Below, in pieces: positions 10,441 to 21,133 of a stretch of DNA of 56,039 nucleotides (position 1 is its first letter; every line of letters starts with the position of its first letter). Location of the stretch: assembly GCA_015039365.1 (NCBI GenBank), contig WION01000341.1, positions 1 to 56,039 on the forward strand. Reading direction: 5' to 3'. Both the position numbers and the translations under genes were made by a program. Below the pieces are notes generated by a model, which was not told where the DNA came from, ran no database searches, and was given only the letters and a program-made list of their open reading frames with translations. This DNA is from Amanita rubescens. Its lineage: Eukaryota > Basidiomycota > Agaricomycetes > Agaricales > Amanitaceae.

Positions 10441-11820
10441 CATCCTCACGTCCACCACCGTTTTTTCAGAGTACCTATTTCCACCAAAAACATAATCTTT
10501 CTTTTCTTCACCATAACGAATACCACCAGCTTTCGCGAGCAATTTTAAAGAGCACGTCCTTCCCAGCATTACGACTCCCAACGATGCCCGGAAGTTACGG
10601 TCGACTGCAACCGCGTACAGGGCCCGGGTAGGAGAGTTGCAAAAACTCGTCGGTATCAATGTTGCCTTTCCCAAAGCGGGTATCGACCTCTTCCTCGAGA
10701 GCGGAAACATCGGGGATGCACCATTCGAGCCTGGCCAGTTGGCGGGAGCAGAGACTGTCCTAGGTGATGATCTATCCAACTAGCTTCCCTATTTCAAAGA
10801 CAACAAGATGCACGGTCTCATTGAGGTCACCGGGTACCCATTAGAGCGCGTCCGGCAAGTCATGACAGATGGAGTAAAATATCCTCTCAGTGACTCCATC
10901 GCGGTGATATTCAATATTGAGCATATCGGTACTAGCACCCGGCCAGATCCGCTGGGGAAGCATGAACACTGTAAGCGTCCATTTTGACTTTTCGCGTTAA
11001 TCTTGACTAGGCTGGCATGTTATTAGTTGGTTTTAGTGATGGTATCTCTCAGCCCTTCGTTCACTTCGAAGATGATTTGAATCAAAAGCGCGAACCGCTT
11101 CCTGGCCAAACTGAGATTAATCCAGGTGTGCTGATTCTCGGCCAGATGGCGGACCCCAAGAAGGATGAACGCCCCGAACGGTCCAAGAATGGCTCGATTC
11201 TAGTGTATCGACATCGTGTTCCAGAGTGGAACATGTTTCTGGAAGGCATTGTCAGAGATTCTATTTTCTCTTCGCGCTACCCTGGTTTGGAGTTCGCGAT
11301 TCCCGGGGGCACGACATATTTTGGTCCCAAACGAGTAGTAGCGATCAAATCGGCATCTGCCCCTCTAGACCGAGAACGCGTCCCCGGATACGGAGTTCTC
11401 GAAGATGGTCGACTTCCTAGGTGCACGTCTGATGGGACGGTGGAAGAATGGTACGTCGTTTATAGCTATATGGCATGGTGACGACACTACCTGCAGGATT
11501 ACCCGTGTGAGGAGGGAAAGCCTTTTAAGAACAACAACTTCGACTATGGCCCTCGCAGTGAACTGGTCACACGCAAACAGTTCCTGTGCCCTTTTGCTGC
11601 ATGACATGTCCGCAAGACTGGACCTCGCACAGACATTGCCAAATACCGTGTAGAATAGACCGCAATCAGCCGTCGTGGTACGTCATCCTACTGCATCTGC
11701 AATGCTGTGTACTAATATGGCATTGAAGGGATCGCTTATGGCATTGAATTAACCGACAGAGATAGCCGAGAAGATTACAGTATTTCTTCTTGCCTTCTAT
11801 TACGGCCATCAAGATTTAGT
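10440..11820 (+). pseudogene. DyP-type (dye-decolorizing) peroxidase, inactivated
   Basis: Heme peroxidase family that oxidises dyes and phenolics with H2O2. Recognisable in order: FFTITNTTSFREQ (N-terminal strand), VGINVAFPKAGIDLF, APFEPGQLAG, HGLIEVTG, then after an intron (donor about 10970) the catalytic GFSDGISQP with the distal Asp of the GxxDG motif, INPGVLILGQ, GSILVYRHRVPEWN, GARLMGRWKNG, NNNFDYG, CPFAA and HVRKTGPRTDI with the region of the proximal His, then GIAYGIELTD. Defects: a frameshift just after FREQ, a TAG replacing the expected Trp near 10780, and a TGA codon between CPFAA and the His near 11603; the 3' end is diverged. Three independent lesions mean a dead gene. The splice structure is otherwise like living family members, so the loss is not ancient. 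Confidence 0.8.
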
Positions 11821-12736
11821 TGTTGAACCGAAATAAGGTATGTAGCAAAGCGGCCCGGGTTTGCCGCCTATGAGCTAACCTTCCGTAGCATTTAGTGCTG
11901 GTTCTCATCTCATATGTCTATATATCGGGACTTCCACGTCTCACCTATCGATCCCTTTTGAATTGTCCTCGCCGTCTACCATCTTTCATATGATTTTGTT
12001 CTTCCCTTATCCGTGTATTTCTACTAGAAATTTCCCTAGGCAGATCATCGGCGTTGAGCATCATTTGACAGGCAGAAATCGAATACGTGATGCGTGTGAT
12101 GAGATTCCGCTTTGAAGCTAGTCGAGTGAAGGGTAGGTTGAGGAGGGTGGGTCCCGTGGCTGGTGCAAATGGTTTCGTTGGGGGCTCATCTTGTGCGCAC
12201 TCGGGGCCAGTGGGGAGCTAAGCCTCATCAGGGGCTGTTGGATGGTTGGAGGTGGTGGAAATAGAGACGGCCCGGGGTGAGAGGCTCGATGGGTATCGCA
12301 GCGCGCGTGAAGCGGATCCTTAGGGGTTGTGCCCTCGGCGAGTGCTTTGGGAATAATGATGTATTAATGTTCCAGAATCCCAGATGCGAAAACCAAAAGA
12401 CCGGTTGCGGACTGTTGGAAGTCTGTTGCGGATCGGTTGCGCCAAAAGTAGCACAAAAGACGGGACTGAACTGGCCTTTAGAAGTTCTGATAGAACACTA
12501 TTTAGAATCATGAAGCTAGAGTCGAGAATAGAATGATTGCCCAGGCCCGAATTACTATCCTGAGATATCAATGTATTGGTACAACTTGCGTGCGGATTGA
12601 TGCATGATGGACGACTGGAGACTGGCACATTAAGCTTTGAAGACTCACCAGATCGTGCGCTTTGCGGCCTTTGCCACATGTCGGCACACCGGTAGCCTAA
12701 GTCCCATGACCTCCTGAGAAGTGCTACTACTCCGAC
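11821..12736. other. Intergenic, no gene seen
   Basis: About 900 bases of mixed composition between the peroxidase remnant and the ferritin-like gene. Around 12380-12440 a GTTGCGGA word recurs three times. No frame with splice support and no RNA gene was recognised. Confidence 0.4.
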
Positions 12737-12744
12737 TTATAAAA
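12737..12744 (+). promoter_or_regulatory. TATA box of the ferritin-like gene
   Basis: TTATAAAA lies 113 bases upstream of the preferred ATG at 12850 and 71 bases upstream of an in-frame ATG at 12808, a fitting distance for either start. Confidence 0.4.
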
Positions 12745-12849
12745 TGTACCCACCTCGCAGAGAGGCCCCTTATCCACACCTCCCAGCGTGCTGATTCTTT
12801 GAGAGCGATGAAGACTCGAACGTTCCCTCAATCCCCTATCTCGAACAAC

Positions 12850-14213
12850 ATGCCAAATTGGCAGGATGCACTCAAAATTGTTCTCTACGACCACCTCCAA
12901 ACTGCCTTGGTTCTTGAAGCGTACACGATCCCAATGTATTTGTTCGCGGCATATTCGATTGAGAACCCCGGCTCCCAAGATGCTAGAAATAGAATCATCA
13001 GTCAGCCTGGTCGTTCTTCGTGTTCCTTTCTTTCTTCTAACTTCTTATCAAACGTAGAAATTGCCAGGGACGAAATGTTCCATCTTGGTCTTGCGGGGAA
13101 TATGTTATGCGCTATCGGAGGCAAACCCGCCCTTTACAACTCGACTCCCGAGTTCCCGTCTACACTCTTCTCTAACAATCTTACCTTGACCTTGGCGCCT
13201 GCGACGAAGGAAACCATTAAATTATTTGTGGACGTAAGTCATTCATTGCCATACGTAAGCATCTCGAGATTGAGACTGCTGCCACAGGTTGAGGCTCCTA
13301 TGCCCGATGGCAAGGAGGATCTTAGTGTCGAGGTTTTACCCACTTACAAAAGCATCGGAGAATTTTATGAAGGACTTGAAATACGTACGTTTCCAACCGC
13401 TGCGCTGTCACCCTAATTTGTGATCTAAGATCCTACCTCTTCGTAGTCCTTCTACAAGCCGACGGCATTCTAAACTTTCAAGGAGGCTCTATTTTTCAAC
13501 CGGACTCGACCAAAAAACAACTGGATGAAACGGTCTATGGGTCGTTGTTCTCCATCAAAGATGCGCGCTCAGCCCTTAAAGCCTTGAAGAGAATCGTTGA
13601 GGAAGGTGAAGGCTGTTCCACCGGAACTGAAATCAGTCATTGGGGAATTTTTAAAAAAATTTACGAAAATTATGACTTGACGTACTACAATGTGGTGGAA
13701 AACATAGACTCGAAAGACTATGATTCTGAACAATTCAAATTCTATCCGGTATGTCCACTCTTCGAAATCACACACATCTACCACTGAATCCTGCCCTCCA
13801 ACCCCTTAGGTTATGGTCGCTTGCGATGCTGCAGTATGTATTTTTCATATGGTATTGCAGAAACCAATCACGCCTTCTACTAGTACTCTTTCCTTTTCCT
13901 GACGCTCGACAAACTTTGGCAGACCTCTGATCCTGAAGAGCGAAAGGGTATCATAGATAACAACTTGAAGAAGTCTATGCGCCAGGTGATCGGTCGCTTG
14001 GCGCAGTTCCTCGTCAAACAACAAATCCCTGATACTACCCCAGTCAAATATGCCGGCCCACCATTCCGCCACCACAAGTTCGAGGGAAATGCATTGGCCG
14101 ATCTGAAATTGTGGATGAAGACAGCGGTAGATGCCTATTCAGATTCGGAGAACAAAGACTTGAAAGATGCTCAAGCCGAAGTCGAAACATTTGTTAATAT
14201 TGGCAACGCCTAG
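12850..14213 (+). CDS. Ferritin-like protein of the PF12902 (VioB / iminophenylpyruvate dimer synthase) type
   Basis: Exons 12850-13000, 13058-13233, 13288-13384, 13447-13748, 13810-13833 and 13923-14213 join in frame to 347 codons. The N-terminal half carries the family signature: an EAYTIPMYLFAAYSIE helix with the first metal-ligand Glu, then ARDEMFHLGLAGNMLCAIGG with the E..xxH ligand helix, and a later HWGIFKKIYE helix. In bacteria this domain occurs in VioB/RebD/StaD-type enzymes that couple two imine molecules of oxidised tryptophan; in fungi the function is not established and this copy lacks the long second half of VioB. An earlier in-frame ATG at 12808 would add 14 residues without recognisable features. 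The neighbours are a peroxidase remnant and, 7 kb on, catalase. No signal peptide was seen. I am sure of the family, not of the reaction. Confidence 0.85.
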
Positions 14214-14389
14214 TTGTACCTATATATTCTCCTCTCCCCTATGGTAGTCACAAAAGCAAACCTGTGTCAGAAAGTCTTGTAGTTAGCACAAATGCTGCTG
14301 CGTCTTTCAAAACGAGCTGCGACAAGATAAAAAGAGTTTTATTTATTTAGAAAGTTATTTTGTGAGCATGCAGTCAGTGAATTTATTTA

Positions 14390-14760
14390 CATACGATAAC
14401 GAAAAGCAAAGCATCCTTTAAACCCTTCCTCTACTCCCTTTTCATCCTCAGGCTCTTCCAACATCCTGGCTGTCGATTCGGTGCTAACACTTGATTTGGA
14501 TGCGGAAGGACCTATGGCAGGTGTAAGCGGTGATTCGGACGGTTGGGGATGCTCTCGGAGGGAGCCAGCAGTGGCGTTCACGGGTATAAGTGCTAGAATG
14601 GCTAGAGCAGGGTGGCGAGAAGGTGGTGCCGCGTTAGGTGCGCCGTCGCTCATCTCTGCGTCTTCACGGTATTGGGCAGAGTCGGAAGGGCGAGACCAGT
14701 TAGGGCGGCGGTAGCCACGCCTGCGTTGTCCGATTTGTTGGGGTCCGATTCTTCGGTCAG
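14390..14760 (-). repeat. FHA-RING gene tail fragment (block A), minus strand
   Basis: Reading leftward the block encodes DSAQYREDAEMSDGAPNAAP and then SRHPALAIL.LIPV, matching the block A tail of the FHA-RING copies at 26.6 and 39.8 kb. An upstream frame reads SDNAGVATAA, also found at 39.75 kb. It ends in a diverged acidic stretch. It is a stand-alone fragment without the FHA or RING parts. Confidence 0.6.
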
Positions 14761-14959
14761 AATGCGAGAAAAAAAGTAAAGAAAACACCTCAGTTGAACA
14801 CCCAGCCACTTCCTCCCGATCTCCATCCTAATCTTCACAACTAACGTGGTTCAAAAACGTCCCAACAGTCGACTTGGTATCCTTTATAAAAAGTTCCCTT
14901 CTCGAGCCAAATCTTTGTGTGGGCGTGATAGACTACTCTGCGAGTCTGTTGGTGCCTAG

Positions 14960-15045
14960 CTAGTGACGACGGGGAGCAGCATATCGCACGGCGGGTTCTG
15001 CGTATGATGCTCGTTGCAAGTGGGGTCGTGATCACCTGTGTCAGT
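14960..15045 (-). repeat. Short inverted copy of the R repeat start
   Basis: Bases about 14968-15038 are nearly the exact reverse complement of 45236-45306, the left edge of repeat copy R3. The related sequence also occurs near 37020-37070. This links the 15 kb region to the repeat family that dominates 23-48 kb. Confidence 0.55.
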
Positions 15046-16149
15046 AAGACGAGCCTAGGGAGGCTGAAGAGAAGAGATCCTCGCTAGTAGGCCTAGGCTA
15101 GGGAATGATGGCGAAGCAAGGTGTTGTACCAATAGCACCATGTGTCCATGACGCGAGAGCTTAAGGATCTCTTTTCAAGGCACTGTGAGCCCTTTCCTGC
15201 TAATTTTCCGATGTCGTCGACTAGTACGCCGTACACAGATCCGTCAATTCCCATTCGGGATCATCTGCAATGGAGGGAGGATTCGAGTTTTGGTTTTGGT
15301 TTCCTTCTCGATTCCTCCGAGGACGACGATGGATCGATGGATCAAACGTAGGCAAACGATTGACCAGATCTGCCGGGTATCCATTCCGTAGCACGTCTTC
15401 AGCCCACGCGGACGTGGAGGATCTAACGTATTCCAAGAAACGTAGTCTCCATGACTCACAGAGGTTATGCGCCGGAGTCTTCGTTGCAATTCGAGAGCGT
15501 AGAGAACGATGACGAGCGGATAGGCCAGACGGGTGTCGGATAAGGGAGAATCGAACAGAGTTGCATCGTGCATGTCCATTGAATGGATCACCAACGGGAA
15601 AGTACATGACCGAGATTTCGGTCGTTACGGTGGTAAGCAGCGTGGAGCAATGGTTCTTGCTCTGGTTGATAATGAGTAGATTGCCTGAAGACCTTCTTGG
15701 CATGCATTCTGTTGACAGAAACCTAGCGCCTCTTCTACAAACTCGTATTCATGAAAGGCCCCCTCTTGGACCGAGCTCGAGCCGACGTTGTACCCTCTCA
15801 GCAACAAATCCGGATTGCAGCGAGGAAGAGAGTCTACGATATGCGGTACCTCACAAGGCAACGGCTCTATAGCCCCTTCCTCCCCGTAACCCAACCTCTC
15901 AGTTATAGCATCCCTATCGACGGAAAAGGAAAAGAACCCCTCCGTTCACCCTCTCCACCCTCCTCAGGCTCAGAAGAAGAAACAACTCAAATCCACCTCG
16001 ACATGTTCACCCCTCTCTCTACCGCTATACACCCCCACTTTCTGCTTCACAAACACATCCACCCCAGCACTGATCACTTTTCGATTGATTCGCTCGACGA
16101 AGGCGTCACTCACAGCCCAATGCTGAAACAGCTCAACCCCGAGGACGTT
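15046..16149. other. Unresolved coding-like region
   Basis: Open frames overlap on both strands. On plus, 15142-15351 and 15751-16200 could be 5' exons of the gene that continues to 17448. On minus, 15894-15625 (contains FHEYEFVEEALGFC) and 15703-15221 (contains SWRLRFLEYVRSS) look equally protein-like. I could not decide which strand is coding and give no product. Confidence 0.25.
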
Positions 16150-17448
16150 TCACCGCATAGGATCGTCCCGGATTACCCGTTCCTCTCCGCACCCAGATAG
16201 AGGCGAATATGAAAGAGGCGTGGGGGAACTTGATCAACATTGCTCAAGATATTGGAGGTGTCGTAGACGAAGAGGAGGATGGGGATTATAGCGACGAGGG
16301 TGAAGGCGGCGACGACGATACCGACGAGCATGGCGTCGAAGTAAGTCTCATTCCACCTTTTGTTCCCTGATTCTAACCTTGCGCGCATGCAGGTTTCGAT
16401 CATACCCCCAGGCGTCTCCTCCGACATCCAAGATCCCACCCACTCTGGACCGTCTAGCATCCAACCCACCAACGCCTCAACCGAAGAACAAGCGGACGAA
16501 GAAGACCAAGGCCTCACGGGCCACGAATGGTCCGTCTCAATCCGAAACACGCGTCGTTGGATCGAACGACTCATCGATTCCTTTTCCTACCTCGATTTTG
16601 TCAGGATGGGGGGTGCTGCCGGGTATTGGGGAATCAAGGAACGGTGGGAGGCGTTGAGAGCTCGTCAGGGCACGAGGGCCGATAACTCGGGCGTAGTGGA
16701 CGGATGGGATTGGGCAGGCGTAGAAGGCGAATGGAGGCGTGTCGTTTGTTGGATGGATTATCAAGACTTGTTGCGTGCGTGTCCTCCTTTCTTATTCTCT
16801 GATTCACACAACTGACCCATGTGCACATTTCATAGCGTAAATACCACAACAACAAACCAAGTAAAAGACGCGACTGACCCCACCTTTTGCAGTCAAGAAC
16901 AGGCCGACCAACGGGCAACGAAGAAGACATCAGCGAAGCTATCCGGTTATTCGCCATCACGCTACGCGTAACGGGGTACTCTCCGCCTCCTCTTCGTCCT
17001 ACCCTTCTTCCTCAACTCCACTTCAAGACGAATCAGCCGATCCAAACGCCATCATCTGGCACCTCCCCGTTATCCGCTTTTCTGGCGAATCTAAATTGGG
17101 AGAGGAACTTGGTACTGGAACGCAACCGCCGATCAGAAAGCTGAAAGGGACAGTCAAGATGATTGGTGATGAGGCCGTTTTATGGTCCATGGTGAGTGTC
17201 GCATTTCCTCTTACTCGTTTATTGTTAATGTGAAAGCAGACGTCCAGCTACGTTGGGCAAGATGACCCGGAGTGGGTCGTGAATGGCGTTCAGATTTGAT
17301 TTATTGGTTCAGCAGCTGGGTTCCTGGGTTGTGGACTGGTCCAGATCAGTAAGTGTATCTTTTTGTTCGCTAATGCTACGATTGATGTTGGGCTTGTAGC
17401 TCTCGAGGAGATCCGATTGGGCCGAGTTGGCAATGGAAAGTCGCATAA
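16150..17448 (+). pseudogene. Agaricomycete F-box-associated-type protein, 3' part, disrupted
   Basis: From about 16160 the frame reads as an acidic linker, and after an intron (acceptor near 16392) gives MGGAAGYWGIKERWEALRA, then WDWAGVEGEWRR and CWMDYQDLL, a block I associate with a family of agaricomycete F-box-like proteins of unknown role. Later exons give LHVIRFSGES-like sequence, LKGTVKMIGDEAVLWSM and DPEWVVNGVQI. The expected GGIGSAAG part follows in frame but is cut by a TGA at 17297-17299, and a one-base loss near 17330 shifts the frame before WTGPDQ. After one more intron the frame ends DPIGPSWQWKVA with TAA at 17446-17448. Two lesions in the last 160 bases; the rest looks intact, so inactivation is recent. 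The family name is from memory and less sure than the defects. Confidence 0.5.
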
Positions 17449-17673
17449 AATGTATAGTTAGGCAATGTCTGTGTAAATTATTATACTGAGTAGATGAAGC
17501 CTCGCTGCACGTCCACGGTGCAATACACCAACTGAATATCGATTTCACCAAACTAATTGCCGGGACGGCTATTGAACTGAGGGAAAATGACGTATATCAT
17601 GAGTCATCAGTGAATCGTGTGTAAATAGAATAGCGATGCGGTAAACGACTCTATTCGGTATCTACACCTGTAA

Positions 17674-17695
17674 ATAGAATAGCTTGCTATTCTAT
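17674..17695. repeat. Perfect short hairpin
   Basis: ATAGAATAGC, a TT spacer and GCTATTCTAT form a perfect inverted repeat with 10-base arms. It lies in the spacer (17449-18094) downstream of the disrupted gene; another TAGAATAG word lies about 50 bases upstream. It may be a remnant of a small inverted-repeat element. The rest of the spacer shows no gene. Confidence 0.5.
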
Positions 17696-18094
17696 ACAAA
17701 GTACTCAACGGCGTCGCATTGCGATGGAGCTAAGCGGAACGTACTAAAGACATAAGGAGAAAACTCTAACTCACCTCAGTCGACGTGGTAAATGTAAGTC
17801 ACAACGTCAAGATATGGAAGGTACTGTATAGTTATTTAATATAACGAGGAATCGGGATCAGAACTGTACGTGCCAAAATGCAAGAATGATCGCGCCCAAC
17901 AACGGTGATTGCACATTCAACGTCGTGAACCGATTCGAATGACGCATCGAGTCTAGTTGCATTGCGCATTGTGCAGCGGGTTCGTAAGTGCTACTGGACT
18001 CCCGTCTCCGTCGTTTTCCACCCTCGCACCGATAGTCTGAACAGCCGCACACTGACATTTAATAATATTATACTCATACCATATTTATAGTCTA

Positions 18095-18298
18095 TTAATC
18101 CACTCGGACGTTGATTTTTCCCTTTCCCAAGGGATCAGAGGGGATGCTGAAGCCATCGAAGGAGATGTCGTAATCCTTCTTCACGTTGTATCCCCAAACT
18201 GCCCAGTGCCAGACCAAATGTGCAACTTTGAGAACTTCTACTACGACACAGCCTAGACAAGTATGTATTATTTGGAGTTGAACTTGAACCGCATTCAA
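18095..18298 (-). CDS. Possible 3' exon of an unknown protein
   Basis: A 67-codon leftward frame ends YDISFDGFSIPSDPLGKGKI plus five residues. The alternating hydrophobic/polar pattern near the end suggests beta strands. No upstream exon was placed and no family recognised. Confidence 0.2.
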   Translation of the reverse strand: MNAVQVQLQIIHTCLGCVVVEVLKVAHLVWHWAVWGYNVKKDYDISFDGFSIPSDPLGKGKINVRVD

Positions 18299-18299
18299 A

Positions 18300-19180
18300 T
18301 TCGAGTAACACCCCTATCGATCAACAAGTCCGGAATACTTCGGTCACGGCATTTCCTGACTTCTGACTCTACCGATCAAAGCGGATTAAGTTGAGACTAA
18401 GCTTATTTCACCTCGTGAGCTCAGGATGTCCACGATTCTGACGAGGCCTGGAAGCGTTTGTCCGCGGACTAAGCATACTTGAAGAAAATCGATTTGGCAC
18501 ACGAATCGTGGAACGGTGGAAGTCAATAGGGTATAGTTGTACCTGGTTTAACACCTGGGCGGGGAAGGCTCCGTTCGTGTGGTTTAGAAGTTTGAAGAAG
18601 CATGGAGTATGATGGTCTCAGGACTCTGAATGATCACGGAAGTTGTCCCTTTGTAGGTGCAGGCGTCAAGTGTGGGCAGAAAAATGAGCAAAGAGAAGCT
18701 CCAAAAGGAATGCATCACAAGAGAAGGACCCTGTCGTCGCCGGGACCGAGGTATCGCTTTCATTCATGATTTCATAATACGTCCGCGCATTTCTCCTTGA
18801 CTCTGAAAGAACAAAAAGACTTTTTTGTTCTCATGATTCAAGAAATTTCGACCTTGCTAGAACGTTGGGCTATTACTAAAATTTAGACTTCCCCTTCAAA
18901 GCGGTTGAAATATCAGATTTCGACTATTTTTCGGGAAGGCCGACTCAAGGTCAACTTAAATATGGGGTTTCTTTCTCTTTTCGGGGCGGCAGAAACTCGG
19001 CGCTTAGAATCTCTTTTGGTGAATTAAGTAAATCGCTGGTCGAAATTAGTGATTTAAATAGGTTTTTGACGACGAAAATTCGAACTTTCCGGTGACAACT
19101 ACCTTCCCATTCTGGTAGAGCACCACCACTGGGACGGTTTAAAAATGTGAAGTTCTTGATACAAGCAGGGCAGCATGAAC
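18300..19180. other. Intergenic, no gene seen
   Basis: About 880 bases with no frame over 60 codons that looks coding and no RNA gene or repeat that I recognise. Confidence 0.4.
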
Positions 19181-19759
19181 CTAAGCCTTATGATACGGAT
19201 GGTAGTTCAGTGGGGAAGGCACCTCAGGCCCAATATCGCCCTCTCTAGCTCCCAAGACTTCCATCATACCATTCCTCCTGAACATGTGCGCCAATTGAAT
19301 TGCATTCGGCTTCCCTAGCCGAGAATCCGCACCGTTTTTGGCAAGGAGCCGTACCAGTTCGTCGTAGCCTTGGTATACTGCCGCTCCGATCGTTGATTGT
19401 CCCATATCGTTCAATCGATTCGGATCTGCCCCGCGTTGGAGCAATTCTCGCGTGAGTTCGAGGTGGCCCGCATAAGTTGCCAGCATCAAGAGCGTATTCC
19501 CTGGGGCCACTTCAGACTAGATAGAGACAGGGCAGGTGCTGAGATACCTTTATCGTTCGTAAGGTTGATGGGCAACCCGGCGTCAACAGCAGGAAGGAGT
19601 TGGGCCGACTCTCCTCTTCGGGCAGCATCGAACATTCGACCAGCAAAGGCTATGACATCCGGAGGCAACGAGGATTTGTTCGTGTATGTTTCATTTGCGA
19701 TGGACTACAGAAGATATATGAGGGATATTGTTCATATAGACATCTCCAGAACAGACCAT
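19181..19759 (-). CDS. Small ankyrin-repeat protein, 159 aa
   Basis: Exons 19759-19757 (ATG only), 19704-19548 and 19500-19181 give 160 codons in frame. After an N-terminal helix (FAGRMFDAARRGESAQLLPA) there are about three ankyrin repeats: NDKGNTLLMLATYAGHLELT, then LLQRGADPNRLNDMGQSTIG and YDELVRLLAKNGADSRLG, closing with IGPEVPSPL. The TPLH-type turn is degenerate (NTLLML), as in small fungal ankyrin proteins of this size. The second intron (19547-19501) is well supported because splicing restores the NDKGNTLL repeat core. The first intron, directly after the ATG, has a weak GTCTGT donor and is less certain; the alternative is a start inside exon 2. A soluble binding protein of unknown partner. 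Confidence 0.8.
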
Positions 19760-19799
19760 GGTCGGCGAGCCGTCGAGCGACGGGGAAGTTATTAAGTTA

Positions 19800-20079
19800 C
19801 AGTAGTGTCAGTGGGCCGATATGTGCTTCAAGCCAGTAATATGGGATTTCCGACATACCTAGTGAAAGTCGGATCTGCCAAGTCCTTCTGACTATCCGAC
19901 GACATCTCCCATGAATAGATCCCTCGGACAATTCCGGTCCCCACGACCACCAATCAGAAGCGCTCTGGTGACATGACAGCTATTTGCCGCTTCGTGAGAA
20001 GCCTGGCTATCGGGCTATCATCCGTAAGCTTTTCTTCCTCGAAGCTTCGGAAAGATCATTAGCAACGAATCGGACCCAT
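19800..20079. other. Spacer, no gene seen
   Basis: About 280 bases between the ankyrin gene start and the next possible exon. Nothing recognisable. Confidence 0.4.
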
Positions 20080-20672
20080 TGAATACAACTCACATGGCCG
20101 CTTCTATAAACGAGTCCATGTCAATCCGGGAACCGAGCAGTGACAACAATGATCCGGACATGCGACGACCATATTCCCTTCTGACAGTGAGAATGCTTCT
20201 GACCATAGCTGGCAAGTGAACGTAATTGGTTGCCGTGCTACACGCTATGGAGCCTGAGCGCGGCGAGCAGACCGGATTTGGGGGTGCTCTGGCAATATCC
20301 GCAGAATCTTCTGGGGAACGATCTGTATCATAATGTAGTTCTTTATGTTTCGTCAGGCTTCCCTCGAGTTTCTGTTCTTGCATGGACTAACGGAGAGTGA
20401 ACGCTATCCATTATCCAACCTACAATTGTACGCATCAGCGGCATCACGTGATCTCCAGCAAATGTTGTTGTCCCGTCTCGCCTGAGTTCCAGCATACTCA
20501 AGTACAAGGTGGATGGGGGGAACAGCAGGAAAAAATACCTAGAACGGAAAGCATGTTCGTGTGAGACTAGATTATATTGAATGTCGTACAGAGGAACGCG
20601 CACCAAAGTTATGTTACCGTACCTGCCTTTTTGGATTGCCGGCGACGATGACAGACTCAAGAGCGAGATCAA
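20080..20672 (-). CDS. Possible unknown gene, two or three exons
   Basis: Leftward frames at 20672-20343 and 20383-20090 may belong together through a short GT..AG intron near 20600-20540. The second holds ATNYVHLPAMVRSILTVRRE and a helical end. Exon joins are ambiguous and I recognise no domain. It is divergent to catalase. Confidence 0.25.
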
Positions 20673-21133
20673 AGAATTCTGGATAACTCGCCTGTCACGT
20701 CACGAAATATCACGTCTTCCTGGGCGTTCCCGAATCCTCGGTTCAGCCCCTGGCGCCCAATCCCGCGTTCACGCAGAAATGTGGCACATGCCGGAAGACT
20801 AAGCTTCTGAATCCATCAGAATTCGCGTAAACACGCTCCGGATATGCAAATACATGCAAGGATTGTACATAACGAAGTGCTGATGCATACACAAAGAAGA
20901 AAGCTGTCAAATCCGACGAGGAAAACCAGCCACCAGCTGATGCAGGGGCAGATCTCGATGACGGAAAAGACCTGCAGGGTTGCCGTAACCGCTCCACGAA
21001 TGGGATCGTGTTTGAAAAGTATCGCAGATGAAGGAATAAATTCAGAAGGCAATCAAGGCCAGTATTCCTATTACATACTATATATTATGGCCTCCCACTT
21101 TCGACAGATCTCTTGTACCCTTTCTGACCCCCG

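Noticed and set aside
15221..15703. Leftward 160-codon frame as a separate gene
   Set aside because: Plausible composition but no domain, no start or splice support, and overlapping coding-like frames on the other strand; left as unresolved.
16173..16574. Leftward 133-codon frame with a hydrophobic, membrane-like segment
   Set aside because: It lies opposite well-conserved exons of the plus-strand gene ending at 17448; its hydrophobic run is the complement of an acidic stretch.
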